From Thermosynechococcus sp. HN-54 (GTDB lineage: Bacteria > Cyanobacteriota > Cyanobacteriia > Thermosynechococcales > Thermosynechococcaceae), in NCBI RefSeq assembly GCF_023650955.1, contig NZ_CP098039.1:1922001-1986000 (forward strand): 64,000 nt of DNA. The letters run 5' to 3'. Within the stretch, counting starts at the first letter, position 1, and each line of letters begins with the position of its first letter. Shown in pieces: positions 34,673 through 44,800 of this stretch. Both the position numbers and the translations under genes were made by a program. The notes beneath the pieces are model-generated. The model saw nothing but the letters and a program-made list of their open reading frames with translations. It was not told where the DNA came from and made no database searches.

Positions 34673-36370
34673 ATGCCCATGACTGCTGTAACTGCTGATG
34701 CCTCCCTTCGTTTTGGCCTAATCATTGTCGAGGGAGAAGATGTTGTACGCCTTGGCCTCTGGACGGGCATTCAGCAGCAGTTGGGGATTGAACCATTGGT
34801 GTTTCACGATAGCCATGGCTTGATGACGTATCTTGCAAACACCCCCCTAGACAAGGAACACGATCCTTGGATTGTTCTCTGCGACGCCCAGCTGACCGTG
34901 AATGATGCCGCCACACCTTGGCTGTGGCAATGGCTAAAACAGCACTATCCTACTGTGCGAGTGATTCTTACGGTACGCCCTGCGGCTTTGGAACTCGTCC
35001 CTTTGGCACAACAGGTGGGTGTAGAGGGCATTTACTACCGCAATACAGCGCTCGGTGATCTGTTGCGGGGAATTCTGGCCATTGCCCAAGGGGAAATCGT
35101 TCATGCCGTAACCCTCCCCCCACCCCCTTTGAGTGTGCTCTTTCCTAATCCTTGGGATCGCTGGCGGTATCGGGTATTGCACCAAGGAATGGCGGAAATG
35201 GAGGCGTGGTTGCAGGCTTTGGATCAGCATCTCGGTCGGGCGAGCCTATCGCCTCTGGAACGCCTAGTGTGTGAAGGTCGGCATCGGGAAATTCGAGCCG
35301 CCCGCTGGTTGGTATCGCGCTTTCTGCCTCAACCCCGTCACGTTCCCGCTGCGCCGCTGGTTGCCCCTGCCCCTCCCCAAGTGGAAATCATTTCCCAACT
35401 GGTGGATCGCTGCTTGCAGCGGATGCAATCGGATCTACTAAACCTGACCAGCCGGCCTTTGGAGCTAGAGGTGCTGACCCTAAAGCAGCGACAGGAACTG
35501 CTCTACACCATTTTGCGGCAGTGGGATCTCTTGGTGCGCACATTGCAAGCCATACCACCGAGTATGGAGTTTTTGCAGCAACGGCGCGATCGCCTGCTCT
35601 TTGATCTTTGGGAACAAAGCCTGCGGGAGTTTTTTCGTCCCTATCGTTTTATCTTGGGGAGTGACTCCGACCTCATTGAGCAACTGCTCAGCGAAAGGGA
35701 GACTGTGACCACTGTCTATCTCAAGCCTATCCCCTTCGTGGCGGAAATACTGGCCCACTTGTTGAGCCAACAGCCGCTTGTGATTCATCAGCAAAGCTAT
35801 CGCTATAGCACGGCTGCCGCCTTAGAAATCCTTGATGCTCTCCTTGATCATTGGTTACTCACCGTTGCCAATGGCATTGTCTATCCCCTGCTGAATCGTT
35901 GCTGCTACAGCGAGATTGTCCAACAAACGTTTTTTCAGCCACACTATGCCTCAATGCGGGAAATGGAACGCTTTCGCAACGCCCTCTCTTGGCATTACCG
36001 CTGGCAGCGCTGGGTCAAGGAACCCCAAAACATCTTTGAAAGTCGGTTGGTCTTGCTGCGACTCACGGAGCGGGGGATTCAGGAACTGGCACTAACGGTG
36101 CCCCGTCAACAGGAGCTACTGGAATTGGAGGGAATTCCCTACGCACTGACTTTGGCCCTTGAGGCTCGCGATGCCTTGGCTCCCCCTGTACGAGCCGTGG
36201 TGGCCTGGGTGGGTAAGGGGGTTGTGTATCTGCTGACGCAGGTGATTGGTCGCGGCTTGGGACTCATTGGTCGCGGCATTTTGCAGGGGATTGGTCAATC
36301 CGTTGGCAGTGGCTGGAGTCGCTCGGAAGCCTCCAAAAGCTCATCCAAGCCTGAGGGCATGAAATATTAA
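34673..36370 (+). CDS. DUF3685 (Ycf55-like) protein with receiver-like N-terminus
   Basis: A 565-residue protein. Residues 13-135 resemble a receiver domain: FGLIIVEGEDVVRLGLWTGI at the start, Asp in IVLCDAQLTV near 71, and VRVILTVRPAALEL. The rest (about 165-500) is the DUF3685 domain shared with plastid Ycf55, mostly helical with ALSWHYRWQRWVKEPQNIFE near 440. A C-terminal segment (about 510-550) is hydrophobic with Gly repeats. No output domain is visible, so it is not a standard transcription factor. Function unknown. Confidence 0.75.
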   Translation: MPMTAVTADASLRFGLIIVEGEDVVRLGLWTGIQQQLGIEPLVFHDSHGLMTYLANTPLDKEHDPWIVLCDAQLTVNDAATPWLWQWLKQHYPTVRVILTVRPAALELVPLAQQVGVEGIYYRNTALGDLLRGILAIAQGEIVHAVTLPPPPLSVLFPNPWDRWRYRVLHQGMAEMEAWLQALDQHLGRASLSPLERLVCEGRHREIRAARWLVSRFLPQPRHVPAAPLVAPAPPQVEIISQLVDRCLQRMQSDLLNLTSRPLELEVLTLKQRQELLYTILRQWDLLVRTLQAIPPSMEFLQQRRDRLLFDLWEQSLREFFRPYRFILGSDSDLIEQLLSERETVTTVYLKPIPFVAEILAHLLSQQPLVIHQQSYRYSTAAALEILDALLDHWLLTVANGIVYPLLNRCCYSEIVQQTFFQPHYASMREMERFRNALSWHYRWQRWVKEPQNIFESRLVLLRLTERGIQELALTVPRQQELLELEGIPYALTLALEARDALAPPVRAVVAWVGKGVVYLLTQVIGRGLGLIGRGILQGIGQSVGSGWSRSEASKSSSKPEGMKY

Positions 36371-36393
36371 ACGACTCTTAACCTTGGGACAAC

Positions 36394-36421
36394 CTTGCAC
36401 CAAAGAGCACTGTGTTAGAAT
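36394..36421 (+). promoter_or_regulatory. Possible promoter of the SLH-porin gene
   Basis: CTTGCA (36394-36399) and TAGAAT (36416-36421) are separated by 16 bases, a fair sigma-70 match. If used, the transcript would have a leader of about 200 bases before the ATG at 36625. GAAGGAG (36610-36616) is the ribosome binding site. Several short inverted repeats occur in the leader, for example GAGG-AAAGCTA-CCTC near 36428. Confidence 0.35.
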
Positions 36422-36624
36422 CTGACCGAGGAAAGCTACCTCTTCATTTTGGGTAAGAGGGGCGATGAGGTGCGCTAGAGCCTCTGTAGGAAAGTCTGAT
36501 AGCTCAGCTTGCCTGCGGATGCATAATTCTAGCAACCATCTCAGTAGGATCAATGATTGAGAAACCTGTCTTAGAGATCAACCCTCTCAGACAACTTCAT
36601 TGAGGAGTGAAGGAGTAAAACGTT

Positions 36625-38466
36625 ATGTCCCGCATTTTTCCGGGCTGGGTTTTGACCTCGCCTGTTTTATTGTTAGGTGTGTTTGCAGGTGGGGCTACAG
36701 CAGCCGATACCTCTTTGACCAACTTCAGTGCCACTCAGTTCCAAACTCCAACGACGGGGGCTGAATCTTTAAGTACACTGCCCAACAGCCCAGCCCTGAT
36801 TGCTCAAAACCGCCGCAGCAGCATGTCCACCCCTTCGGTGGCGGAACTCGAAGCAGGGGGTAGCCCTAGCCCAACTGCAAGCATGGGTCAAGTGACCTCT
36901 GTTAGCCAACTCTCGGATGTGCGCCCCACCGACTGGGCCTACCAAGCCCTTGCTTCGCTGGTGGAGAAATATGGCTGTATTGCTGGCTATCCCGATGGCA
37001 CCTTCCGTGGGAATCGGGCTGCTACCCGTTACGAAATGGCTGCAGCTCTCAATGCCTGCTTGGATGTGATTAGTGACCGCTTTGCCACCAAAGAAGACCT
37101 CGAAAAACTGCGGCGACTGATGCAGGAATTTGCCAAGGAACTTGCCGTCATCAAAGGCCGCGTCACCAACCTCGAAGGCCGCGTCGCCAACCTCGAAGCC
37201 ACTCAATTTGCCACCCTCACCAAACTCAACGCCACGATTATCTTCAACGTCTCCGATATTCTGACGAACGATCAGGCAGTGGCAGTGGGTGCTGCTCTTC
37301 CTGTACCGCGGCCTGAAATTAACGACAACACTGTTGTTAACAACCGCGTCCGTCTGAACCTCGATACCAGCTTCTACGGCAAAGACCGTCTGCGGTTGCG
37401 TTTGCAAGCTGCAAACATTCAAAATTATGCTGGATTGATGGGCACCAACATGGGGCGCCTTGGCTACGATGGTGATAGTGGTAACCAATTTGAACTGCAA
37501 AAAGCATTCTACAGCTTCCCTGTCACGAGTCGTGGTCAGATGATCCTCGACTTTAGGGGCGGGGAGTTTAACGACAACTTTAACAACTTCAACCCCTTCC
37601 TCCAGTCCAGTGATACGGGCGCCCTGTCTCGCTTTGGTCGCTTCAACCCCATCTACCGCGCAGGAAACGCTGCCAACGCTGCGGGTGTGAGCTTCAAATA
37701 CGACATCCTGCAAAACAAGGAGCGCGGCACCGGCGTCACCCTCAATGTGGGCTACTTAGCACCTAATGCTAGCAATCCCCAGCAGAATGCTGCCAATCCG
37801 GCTGGCTTTAACAATGCTGTTGGCAATACTAATGGTTTCTTTGACGGAGCGTATGCTGCCTTAGCACAGCTGGACGTGCGTCCAGTAAAAAATTTAGCTC
37901 TGGGCGTGACCTATGTGCACTCCTTTGGCTTAGATCCCTTTGGTGGAACTGGTAGTACAGGTAATTTCTCTGCTGCTAATCCTACTCGTACTGGTTTTGC
38001 AAATAGTACTGCCGATTCTTTTGGCTTCCAGTTTACCTACCGCCCGATCAAGCAATTCAATATTGCTGGTTGGGTTGGCTACTCTAGTGTCGATGCCGTT
38101 CAAAACCAAGCAGATTATCCAACACGAGCGGAAAGTGCAGAGGTGCTGAACTGGGCGGTGACGTTTGCTGCTCCTGACCTATGGAACAAAGGGGATGTTT
38201 TAGGCCTTATCTTTGGCCAACCTCCTCAGGTGATTAGCCTAAGTAACACATTTAATGGTGGTGTTCCCGGTCCTTTACCGCCAGTAGGTGCTGGTGCTTC
38301 ATCTCGCACTGCGTTTAACTCCTATCACCTAGAGGGCTTCTACCGCTTTGCGGTGAATCGCAATATCTCGATTACGCCGGGTGTGATTGCGATCTTTAAC
38401 CCCAACAGCAACTCAGTCAATGACCCCATCGTGGTTGGCGCTGTGCGGACAACGTTTAGCTTCTAA
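36625..38466 (+). CDS. SLH-domain outer-membrane porin (iron-uptake porin type)
   Basis: A 613-residue outer-membrane protein. A signal peptide (about 1-26, ending GGATAA) precedes a low-complexity linker, one SLH domain (about 93-160: VRPTDWAYQALASLVEKYG and RAATRYEMAAALNACLD), which binds the peptidoglycan-linked polymer, a coiled coil (about 160-195) and a beta-barrel (about 210-613) ending in Phe. This is the SomA/OprB-like family dominant in cyanobacterial outer membranes; homologs take part in iron uptake. A strong terminator follows. Confidence 0.92.
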   Translation: MSRIFPGWVLTSPVLLLGVFAGGATAADTSLTNFSATQFQTPTTGAESLSTLPNSPALIAQNRRSSMSTPSVAELEAGGSPSPTASMGQVTSVSQLSDVRPTDWAYQALASLVEKYGCIAGYPDGTFRGNRAATRYEMAAALNACLDVISDRFATKEDLEKLRRLMQEFAKELAVIKGRVTNLEGRVANLEATQFATLTKLNATIIFNVSDILTNDQAVAVGAALPVPRPEINDNTVVNNRVRLNLDTSFYGKDRLRLRLQAANIQNYAGLMGTNMGRLGYDGDSGNQFELQKAFYSFPVTSRGQMILDFRGGEFNDNFNNFNPFLQSSDTGALSRFGRFNPIYRAGNAANAAGVSFKYDILQNKERGTGVTLNVGYLAPNASNPQQNAANPAGFNNAVGNTNGFFDGAYAALAQLDVRPVKNLALGVTYVHSFGLDPFGGTGSTGNFSAANPTRTGFANSTADSFGFQFTYRPIKQFNIAGWVGYSSVDAVQNQADYPTRAESAEVLNWAVTFAAPDLWNKGDVLGLIFGQPPQVISLSNTFNGGVPGPLPPVGAGASSRTAFNSYHLEGFYRFAVNRNISITPGVIAIFNPNSNSVNDPIVVGAVRTTFSF

Positions 38467-38484
38467 ATCCGCACTGACGTGTTT

Positions 38485-38511
38485 CCCCCTCCCTGTGAGG
38501 GGGCTTTTTTT
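38485..38511 (+). terminator. Rho-independent terminator of the porin gene
   Basis: A CCCCCTC/GAGGGGG hairpin (38485-38491 with 38497-38503) and a CCTGT loop, then C and seven T residues. It starts 19 bases after the porin stop codon. Confidence 0.92.
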
Positions 38512-38561
38512 ATGGGCGGACGATAGAATAGGGGCGGTGCGTTGTTCATGGGGTGTGCTGA

Positions 38562-39827
38562 GTGAAACACCTCTGTGCCAATGAAGTAAAGCGGTGGGCG
38601 ATCGCTGGACTGGGTCTTGCCTTTTTGGGGATGCCACCCGCGATCGCCGGCACGAATACGCTCAAAGATTCCCCCAAGGCCTTGGTGGATGAGGCGTGGC
38701 AAATTATCTACAAAAGCTATCTGGATCGCAGCTTTAATCGTCTTGATTGGCAGGGCATTCGGCGGGAGTTGCTCTCACAGCCCTATCGCGATCGCCAGAC
38801 GGCCCATCGGGTGATTCAGCAAACCCTTCTGCGGCTAAATGATCCCTATACCCGCTTTCTGCCGCCCGAAGAGTACCGGCAACTGCTGCTGCAAACCCAA
38901 GGCCAGCAGGTGGATGTGGGTCTAACCTTGGTGGAGTCGGGGGAACTCTTTCGCATTCAAGCGATTCAACCCGGTTCTGTGGCCGCCAAGGCAGACCTCA
39001 AGGTTGGGGATGAAATTTTGGCCATCAATGGCCGTGGGAGCGATCGCCTGACATTGGAGCGCGCCACCCTTGCTCTACGGGGGCCTGCCGGCAGTAAATT
39101 GCGCCTGCTCGTGCGCCGTGAGGGCAAACCCCAACCCTTTAGCGTCGAACTCACCCGCGCTGGCGAAATTCCTCGCACCGTCAATTTTCAAATCCTCAAC
39201 AACCCGCGGGTGGGCTATATCCGCCTCAGTGGCTTCAACAGTCGCTCCCAACAACAGATGCAAGAGGCGATCGAACTTCTGCAACGGCAGAACGTCCAAG
39301 GCTTTATCCTTGATTTGCGCCACAATCCGGGAGGGCTACTAGAAGCAGGGATTGAAATTACTCGCCAATGGCTCGATTCTGGGGTGATTGTGCGCATTCA
39401 ACAACATCAGCGGGAAGAGGCGATTCGTGCTCGCCAAGGCGCCTTGAGTCGGTTGCCCCTCGTGGTTCTCGTCAATCAGGCCTCCGCCAGTGCCAGTGAA
39501 ATTTTGGCGGGTGCTTTGCAGGATCAGGGGCGGGCAACGGTTGTCGGCACTCCTACATTTGGTAAGGTGCGGGTTCAAGCGGTTCATGAACTGGGGGATG
39601 GCTCTGCCCTTGTAGTAACCGTGGCCCGCTATTTGACGCCAAGGGGTCGCGATATTGCCGCCGGGGGCATCACCCCCGATGTGCTAGTGACGGTGGATCC
39701 CAGTACCGATCTCGAACTGCGGCTCAATCCCAATTTAGTGGCTCGACCCACGGATCCAATGGTGGCCAAGGCCTTAGAATTATTGAGCACCAAAATCAGT
39801 AATGCCCGTGCTACCCATGTCCACTGA
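38562..39827 (+). CDS. Carboxy-terminal processing protease (S41 family)
   Basis: A 421-residue lumenal or periplasmic serine protease. A signal peptide (about 1-30, AIAGTN) is followed by a helical region, a PDZ domain (about 100-190, VDVGLTLVESGELFRI and LKVGDEILAINGRGS) and the S41 core with catalytic Ser in SASASEILAGAL (about 307-318) and Lys in GTPTFGKVRV (about 329-338). CtpA of this family trims the D1 precursor of photosystem II; which of the cyanobacterial paralogs this is cannot be told here. GTG start at 38562. Confidence 0.9.
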   Translation: MKHLCANEVKRWAIAGLGLAFLGMPPAIAGTNTLKDSPKALVDEAWQIIYKSYLDRSFNRLDWQGIRRELLSQPYRDRQTAHRVIQQTLLRLNDPYTRFLPPEEYRQLLLQTQGQQVDVGLTLVESGELFRIQAIQPGSVAAKADLKVGDEILAINGRGSDRLTLERATLALRGPAGSKLRLLVRREGKPQPFSVELTRAGEIPRTVNFQILNNPRVGYIRLSGFNSRSQQQMQEAIELLQRQNVQGFILDLRHNPGGLLEAGIEITRQWLDSGVIVRIQQHQREEAIRARQGALSRLPLVVLVNQASASASEILAGALQDQGRATVVGTPTFGKVRVQAVHELGDGSALVVTVARYLTPRGRDIAAGGITPDVLVTVDPSTDLELRLNPNLVARPTDPMVAKALELLSTKISNARATHVH

Positions 39828-40458
39828 GGCCCTTGTTGTGCCAGCGGCACCCGCGATCGCGCCCGCACCCCGTCCCCTACGATTGGGCGTTTTAGCTTCT
39901 GGCAATGGCTCCAACGTTGCTGCCCTTGCGGAGGCGATCGCCCACGGCGAACTGGCCGCCCAGATTCAAGTCCTGATCTACAACAATCCCGATGCCTTTG
40001 TGGCCGAGCGCGCCAAACAGTGGCAAATTCCCAGTGTCCTCCTCAACCATCGCCACTACCCCAGCCGGGAAAGCCTCGATGCTGCCATTGTCGAAACCCT
40101 CAAGGCTCATGATGTCGAGTGGGTGGTGATGGCAGGCTGGATGCGCATTGTAACGCCGGTGCTGCTCAACGCCTATCCCCAGCGGGTAATTAACCTGCAC
40201 CCCAGTTTGCTGCCGAGTTTTCGGGGGTTGCGTGCCGTCGAGCAAGCCCTTGCTGCTGGCGTCAAGATTACAGGGTGCACGGTGCATCTGGTGGAGGAGG
40301 AAGTGGATAGTGGCCCAATTTTAGTCCAAGCAGCGGTGCCGGTTTTTCCCGATGATACGCCCGCAACCCTCCATGCCCGCATTCAAGTTCAAGAACACCG
40401 CATTCTCAAGCAGGCGATCGCCGACATTGCCGCACGGCAATCACAAGCTTCCTGCTGA
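39802..40458 (+). CDS. purN: Phosphoribosylglycinamide formyltransferase
   Basis: Purine synthesis step 3, transferring a formyl group from 10-formyl-THF to GAR. After a short N-terminal extension (about 28 residues) the enzyme reads LGVLASGNGSNVAALAEAI (about 29-47). It has INLHPSLLPSFRG (about 130-142) and the catalytic Asp region HLVEEEVDSGPILVQAAVPV (about 157-176). It overlaps the protease gene by 26 bases, so translation is probably coupled. ATG 39802 or 39817 may be used. Confidence 0.94.
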   Translation: MPVLPMSTEALVVPAAPAIAPAPRPLRLGVLASGNGSNVAALAEAIAHGELAAQIQVLIYNNPDAFVAERAKQWQIPSVLLNHRHYPSRESLDAAIVETLKAHDVEWVVMAGWMRIVTPVLLNAYPQRVINLHPSLLPSFRGLRAVEQALAAGVKITGCTVHLVEEEVDSGPILVQAAVPVFPDDTPATLHARIQVQEHRILKQAIADIAARQSQASC

Positions 40459-40569
40459 CCCTTGGCCAATAGCAAAAACCACTAAGGGCGAGGGCAGTGG
40501 CACACTTCAACCCTCTTTTCTGATTGGCTTGGGGACTGCGTCGGAATCCTTTTCGCAGTAGGGTACATT

Positions 40570-40830
40570 GATTCGGGTTAGGATCGAGCATGATCAGCGG
40601 GAAGTAGCCATCTTTCTTCAGATAGCGGGGCAACCTCACCTGCGCAAAGCTGTACAGCCCTTGCTGAGCCTTTTTGAGCAAGCCGAAAAACCACCTGAAG
40701 GCTCTGTCCACTGCTTTGAGGGTTTGCTGAGCGATGTCGGTATTCAGTCCGACTCAAACCCCGTATTTGGTTCTGCGGCAGTCCCCCCTATAAATTCCCT
40801 CTGGTGGGGGAAGTCTCTGGGGAGCGTGTT
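40570..40830 (-). pseudogene. Fragment of a TnpB-type gene
   Basis: On the minus strand one frame reads EGIYRGDCRRTKYGV, a TGA at 40756-40754, then LNTDIAQQTLKAVDRAF, FFGLLKKAQQGLYSFAQV and LPRYLKKDGYFPLIM. That is the N-terminal segment of an IS1341/IS605 TnpB. The remaining two thirds, including the RuvC and zinc regions, are absent. It belongs to a different lineage from the two other TnpB copies in the window. Confidence 0.75.
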
Positions 40831-40961
40831 CCCGAAAATAGCAGGCATCATAACTAAATAGCAGGCTGATTATTTCATTTTCTATGGTTTTGTAACGAAA
40901 TGTTGCATTTTCTCAGATTAATCCCTAGCATAGAGGGTAAGGTGTGGTAGCTATAGGAATC

Positions 40962-41159
40962 ATGAAAACGCCACGTTGGACACGACTCATTGACTTCCTA
41001 CAGCGGGAGATGGCACTGCCCACCGCTGCCATTGACTTCGGCCTCAAGCACTGCGATGAGCAGGTGAATCTGTTGCCCGTGGTTCTCTGGCAGTATGGCT
41101 TGGTGAGCCTAGAGCAGCTTGACCGCATCTTCGACTGGTTAGAAGCAAGTCAGTCCTAG
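40962..41159 (+). CDS. DUF2949 family small protein
   Basis: A 65-residue protein that agrees with my memory of DUF2949: LIDFLQREMALPTAAIDFGL, then LLPVVLWQYGLVSLEQLDRIFDWLE. Mostly helical, without membrane segments. The ATG at 40962 is chosen because the family starts close to this residue; the frame extends six codons further. Role unknown. Confidence 0.75.
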   Translation: MKTPRWTRLIDFLQREMALPTAAIDFGLKHCDEQVNLLPVVLWQYGLVSLEQLDRIFDWLEASQS

Positions 41160-41199
41160 TGGCGCTCTCAGAATCCCTTCATCAAGACTTAATGAAGCG

Positions 41200-41679
41200 T
41201 TAATGAATTACGGTTTCCTTGGCCACAAAGTCGTAGCTCTGGGAAATACCTAATTGTTGAGGCAGTGAAATTGGGCTTTGCCAACCCACGGGTTGAATGG
41301 ACAACAGGGGCGAAGGATTTTTGAACGTTCCCCAAAGGTACACCTTCTTACCCAGCAGCTCAGGCGGAACGGTAATCTCGTAACTGCAACCATTATTCCC
41401 TGTGGGTGTCAGACTGGCAGTGGCACCACCCACTGGAAAGCCACCGGGGGAATGCAGTGTGGCATTAATGACAATCTCATTGCAGGAGATGGAAGGAGAT
41501 TTACTCACCTTGCCAATAATGGTCGGACGTACTCGTACCTTATTGGGGAGTTTGAATTGCACATTACTTGGGGGTTGCAATTGCACAGTCTGAGTGGAGG
41601 CTAGAGGCACTGCACGGCTCACCGCTGGGCTGAGGACAAGGGCGAGGCTAGCCAAGAGCAAACTTTGTTTATTCAGCAT
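41200..41679 (-). CDS. Secreted protein of unknown function
   Basis: A 159-residue protein with a clear signal peptide (about 1-23, ending SRAVPLA), two cysteines (about 67 and 97) that could form a disulfide, and strand-rich sequence (VYLWGTFKNPSPLLSIQPVGW). I do not recognise the family. It is isolated between DUF2949 and the large GGDEF/EAL gene. No lipobox is seen. Confidence 0.65.
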   Translation of the reverse strand: MLNKQSLLLASLALVLSPAVSRAVPLASTQTVQLQPPSNVQFKLPNKVRVRPTIIGKVSKSPSISCNEIVINATLHSPGGFPVGGATASLTPTGNNGCSYEITVPPELLGKKVYLWGTFKNPSPLLSIQPVGWQSPISLPQQLGISQSYDFVAKETVIH

Positions 41680-41806
41680 TTGAGTCGATCCTTTGTGTGA
41701 GTGAAGAGAACGGTTTTGTCAAACCCCGATGGGGTGAATACTCTTATCCTAGGGGGGCTAACCAAGAACACCTGTGGCGTTTCTCACCCGCAACCGATGA
41801 GGCTCA

Positions 41807-44800
41807 TCACCAAGGGCTGTGACGGTTCAAGCTGTTGAATGGCGGAATAGACCAGTGGATCACTTGGGAATAGGGGAGTGGCTCTGTGAGCAAGTAGCCT
41901 TGAATGGCATCACAACCAAGGTGCTGCAGGAGCTGTCCTTGACCCCACATTTCTACGCCTTCCGCAACTGTGGAAATCTCTAAGCCCTTGGCCAAGTCAA
42001 TGATGGCTTTGACAATCGCCTGATCTTGGCTATCCTCTTCAATGTCGGCGATAAATGAGCGATCAATTTTTAAGCCGGTAATCGGCAATTGTTTCAGGTA
42101 GTTCAATGAGGCATAGCCGGTGCCAAAATCATCCAGCGTAATCCCTACCCCAAGGGAACGTAACTCTTCGAGAATCAACTGGGTTCGTTGGACATGGTGA
42201 ATGGCTGCGGTCTCGGTAATCTCTAAGGTCAGTAATTCGGGAGAAAGGTGAGCTTCACGCAGACACTGGCCAACTTCTTCGACCAGATTCCTGTGCAAAA
42301 ACTGTCGGGCTGACAGGTTCACCGCTACCCCTACCCCCGCTAATCCCTGTTGTTGCCATGCGGAGCAATCCCGACAGGTCTGTTGGAGAACCCAACGACC
42401 AATAGTAAGGATCAAACCATTTTCTTCGGCAATATCGATAAAGTATTTTGGATAAAGCAATCCCTGCTGGGGATGGTGCCAGCGCAGCAATGCTTCAATG
42501 GCGTGAATTTTGCATTTTTTTAAATCCAGCTGCGGCTGATAATAAATCGAGAGTTCGCCCCGCTCAAGAGCAGTATGGAGATCATTTTCAAGGCGCAGGA
42601 GTTCAGGAGCAAGGGCATTGAGGCTGTTGGTGTAAAACTGATACGTATTGCGGCCGCTTTCCTTGGCGCGATAGAGGGCAGTGTCAGCATTGCGCAGCAG
42701 CACATCGGCGGATTGACCATGGTCAGGATAAACAGCAATGCCAATGCTAGCCGTAATGTGGAGATGGTGGCTATCGAGGACAAATTCGGGCTTGAGGGCA
42801 TAGAGAATGCGTTCAGCCACAATTGCCAAGTCATCGGGGTGGTGTACCATTGGCAGGAGCACCGTAAATTCATCTCCCCCCCAGCGGGCGACTGTATCGG
42901 TTTCCCGCAGACAATGTACTAGCCGCTCTGCCACTTGTTGCAGCAACTGATCACCCACCGCGTGGCCAAGGGTGTCGTTAATGACCTTAAAGCGATCAAG
43001 GTCTAAGAACATGACCCCTACTCGCTGCTGGAGGCGGCGGGCTTCGGCTAGGGCCATGGGCAGGCGATCGTCAAAAAGGGCACGATTGGGCAGCCCCGTG
43101 AGCAGGTCATGGAAGGCTTGGTAGTGAATCGTGTTTTCTGAGAGTTTGCGATCAGTAATATCGACAACCGTGCCCTCAAAGTAGGCCAGACGACCTTTAT
43201 CGTCATAGACAGCACGGGCATTTTCGCAAATCCAGATGATTCGACCATCCTTGCGATAAACTTGGGACTCAAAGTCAGTGACGACTCCTGTGGCAGTCAG
43301 AGCCTCGATAAATTCGTCACGACGGCGAGGGTTAACGTAGATTTGATGGGCAATGTCGGTGATGTGGGTTTCCAAATCTTCGGCGGAGTTGTAGCCGTAG
43401 ATGCGGGCAAGGGCTGGATTCACTTTTAGGTAGTGACCATCGGGTGTTGATTGAAAAATCCCTTCAGTGGCATTTTCAAAGATACTGCGGTATTGGCTTT
43501 CGGCAAGGCGGAGCGATCGCTCGATTTCTTGGCGCTCCAGCACATTGGTAAATACTTGACCCATCACTTGCAGCAGCGGCAGGAGGCTCTCTAGGTGGGA
43601 GTGAACTTGACGTACAAAGTCTAACCCCAGAAAGCCGATCAACTCTTCACCACGATTGAGGGCAACCACCAAGAGAGATTGAATTTGCTGGGCTTCTAGA
43701 CCTTGGCGATCCGGGAAATCCTTGGGCAGGTTTTGGATGCAAGGCCAGATGACATGATGCTGGCTCTGAATTTCCTCGAAAAAACGGGGATAGTCTTGGG
43801 TCACAATCCCCTGAAGCTGATCCTGCTGAGGTTCAATGCCGGGGGCACACCATTCGTAGGTATTGGAAAAGCTCCCTTGAGTACTAGGATCACGCTCAAA
43901 AAGGTAGGCGCGATCGGCCTGTGTCATTTCTCCCAATAGACCGAGCACCTTATGAATAGCTTGGGGAATCTCCGTCAGGGGTAAGTTAATAAACTCGCTG
44001 GCTACCGTACTAATTAGTCGTTCGTAGCACAGTTGCTGATCCAGTTGGGTTTGGCGGGCTTGCTGTGCTCGTTCGGTGCGAATACGCTCTAGTTCAGCGG
44101 TTACCCGTACAGCAAAGATTTTGAGCAGACTTTCAATGGCAGCAATCCGTTCAAGGGGTTGGCAATGCATGAGGGCAATAATACCGAGGGTTTCCCCCCT
44201 AGCATTGCGGAGGGGCACGCCAACATAGGATTCAATCTGCAAGTTTCGGAGCATTTCATCCTTGGGGAAGAGGCGCGCTACGCCATGGTTGTAAAAGCAG
44301 GTATCGGCTGTCAGTACTGAGGCACAGGGGGTATCGGCCAAGACATAGCTGAAGGGGGGTTGCAGCTCACCCCGATAACTCAAGGCAACTGTAGTAACCC
44401 AATCCTGCTGGTGGCCACTGAGTTCGCCAATCAAAACGTAGTCAATCCCTAAGCGCTGATTCAGATAAAGCGCAAGGTCACGGCAAAAGTCATTGCCCAA
44501 GCTTTCATTGAGGTGAATAATCGGCTGCTCGAGAGCGTCGTACAACTCTTTCCAAGTAGTAATGTCAGTAATTACACCATCAATGGCGATGACTTGGCCT
44601 TGGGCATTGAGCACGGGAATTCCCTGCTCTTGCACCCAGCGGGGTTGACGATCCCGATGCAGAATGCGGTATTCGATGTTGTAGGGCGTGGCGTGGGCGA
44701 TCGCCTGCTGTAATGTCTCAAGCACAAGGGGGAGGTCTTGGGGATGGATGATTTGATTCCAGCCCTGATCACCCCGATCATAAAATTCGCTGGGAGTATA

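Noticed and set aside
36769-37713. 314-codon minus-strand frame inside the porin gene
   Set aside because: Antisense to a complete porin with signal peptide, SLH domain and barrel; no domain in the antisense frame.
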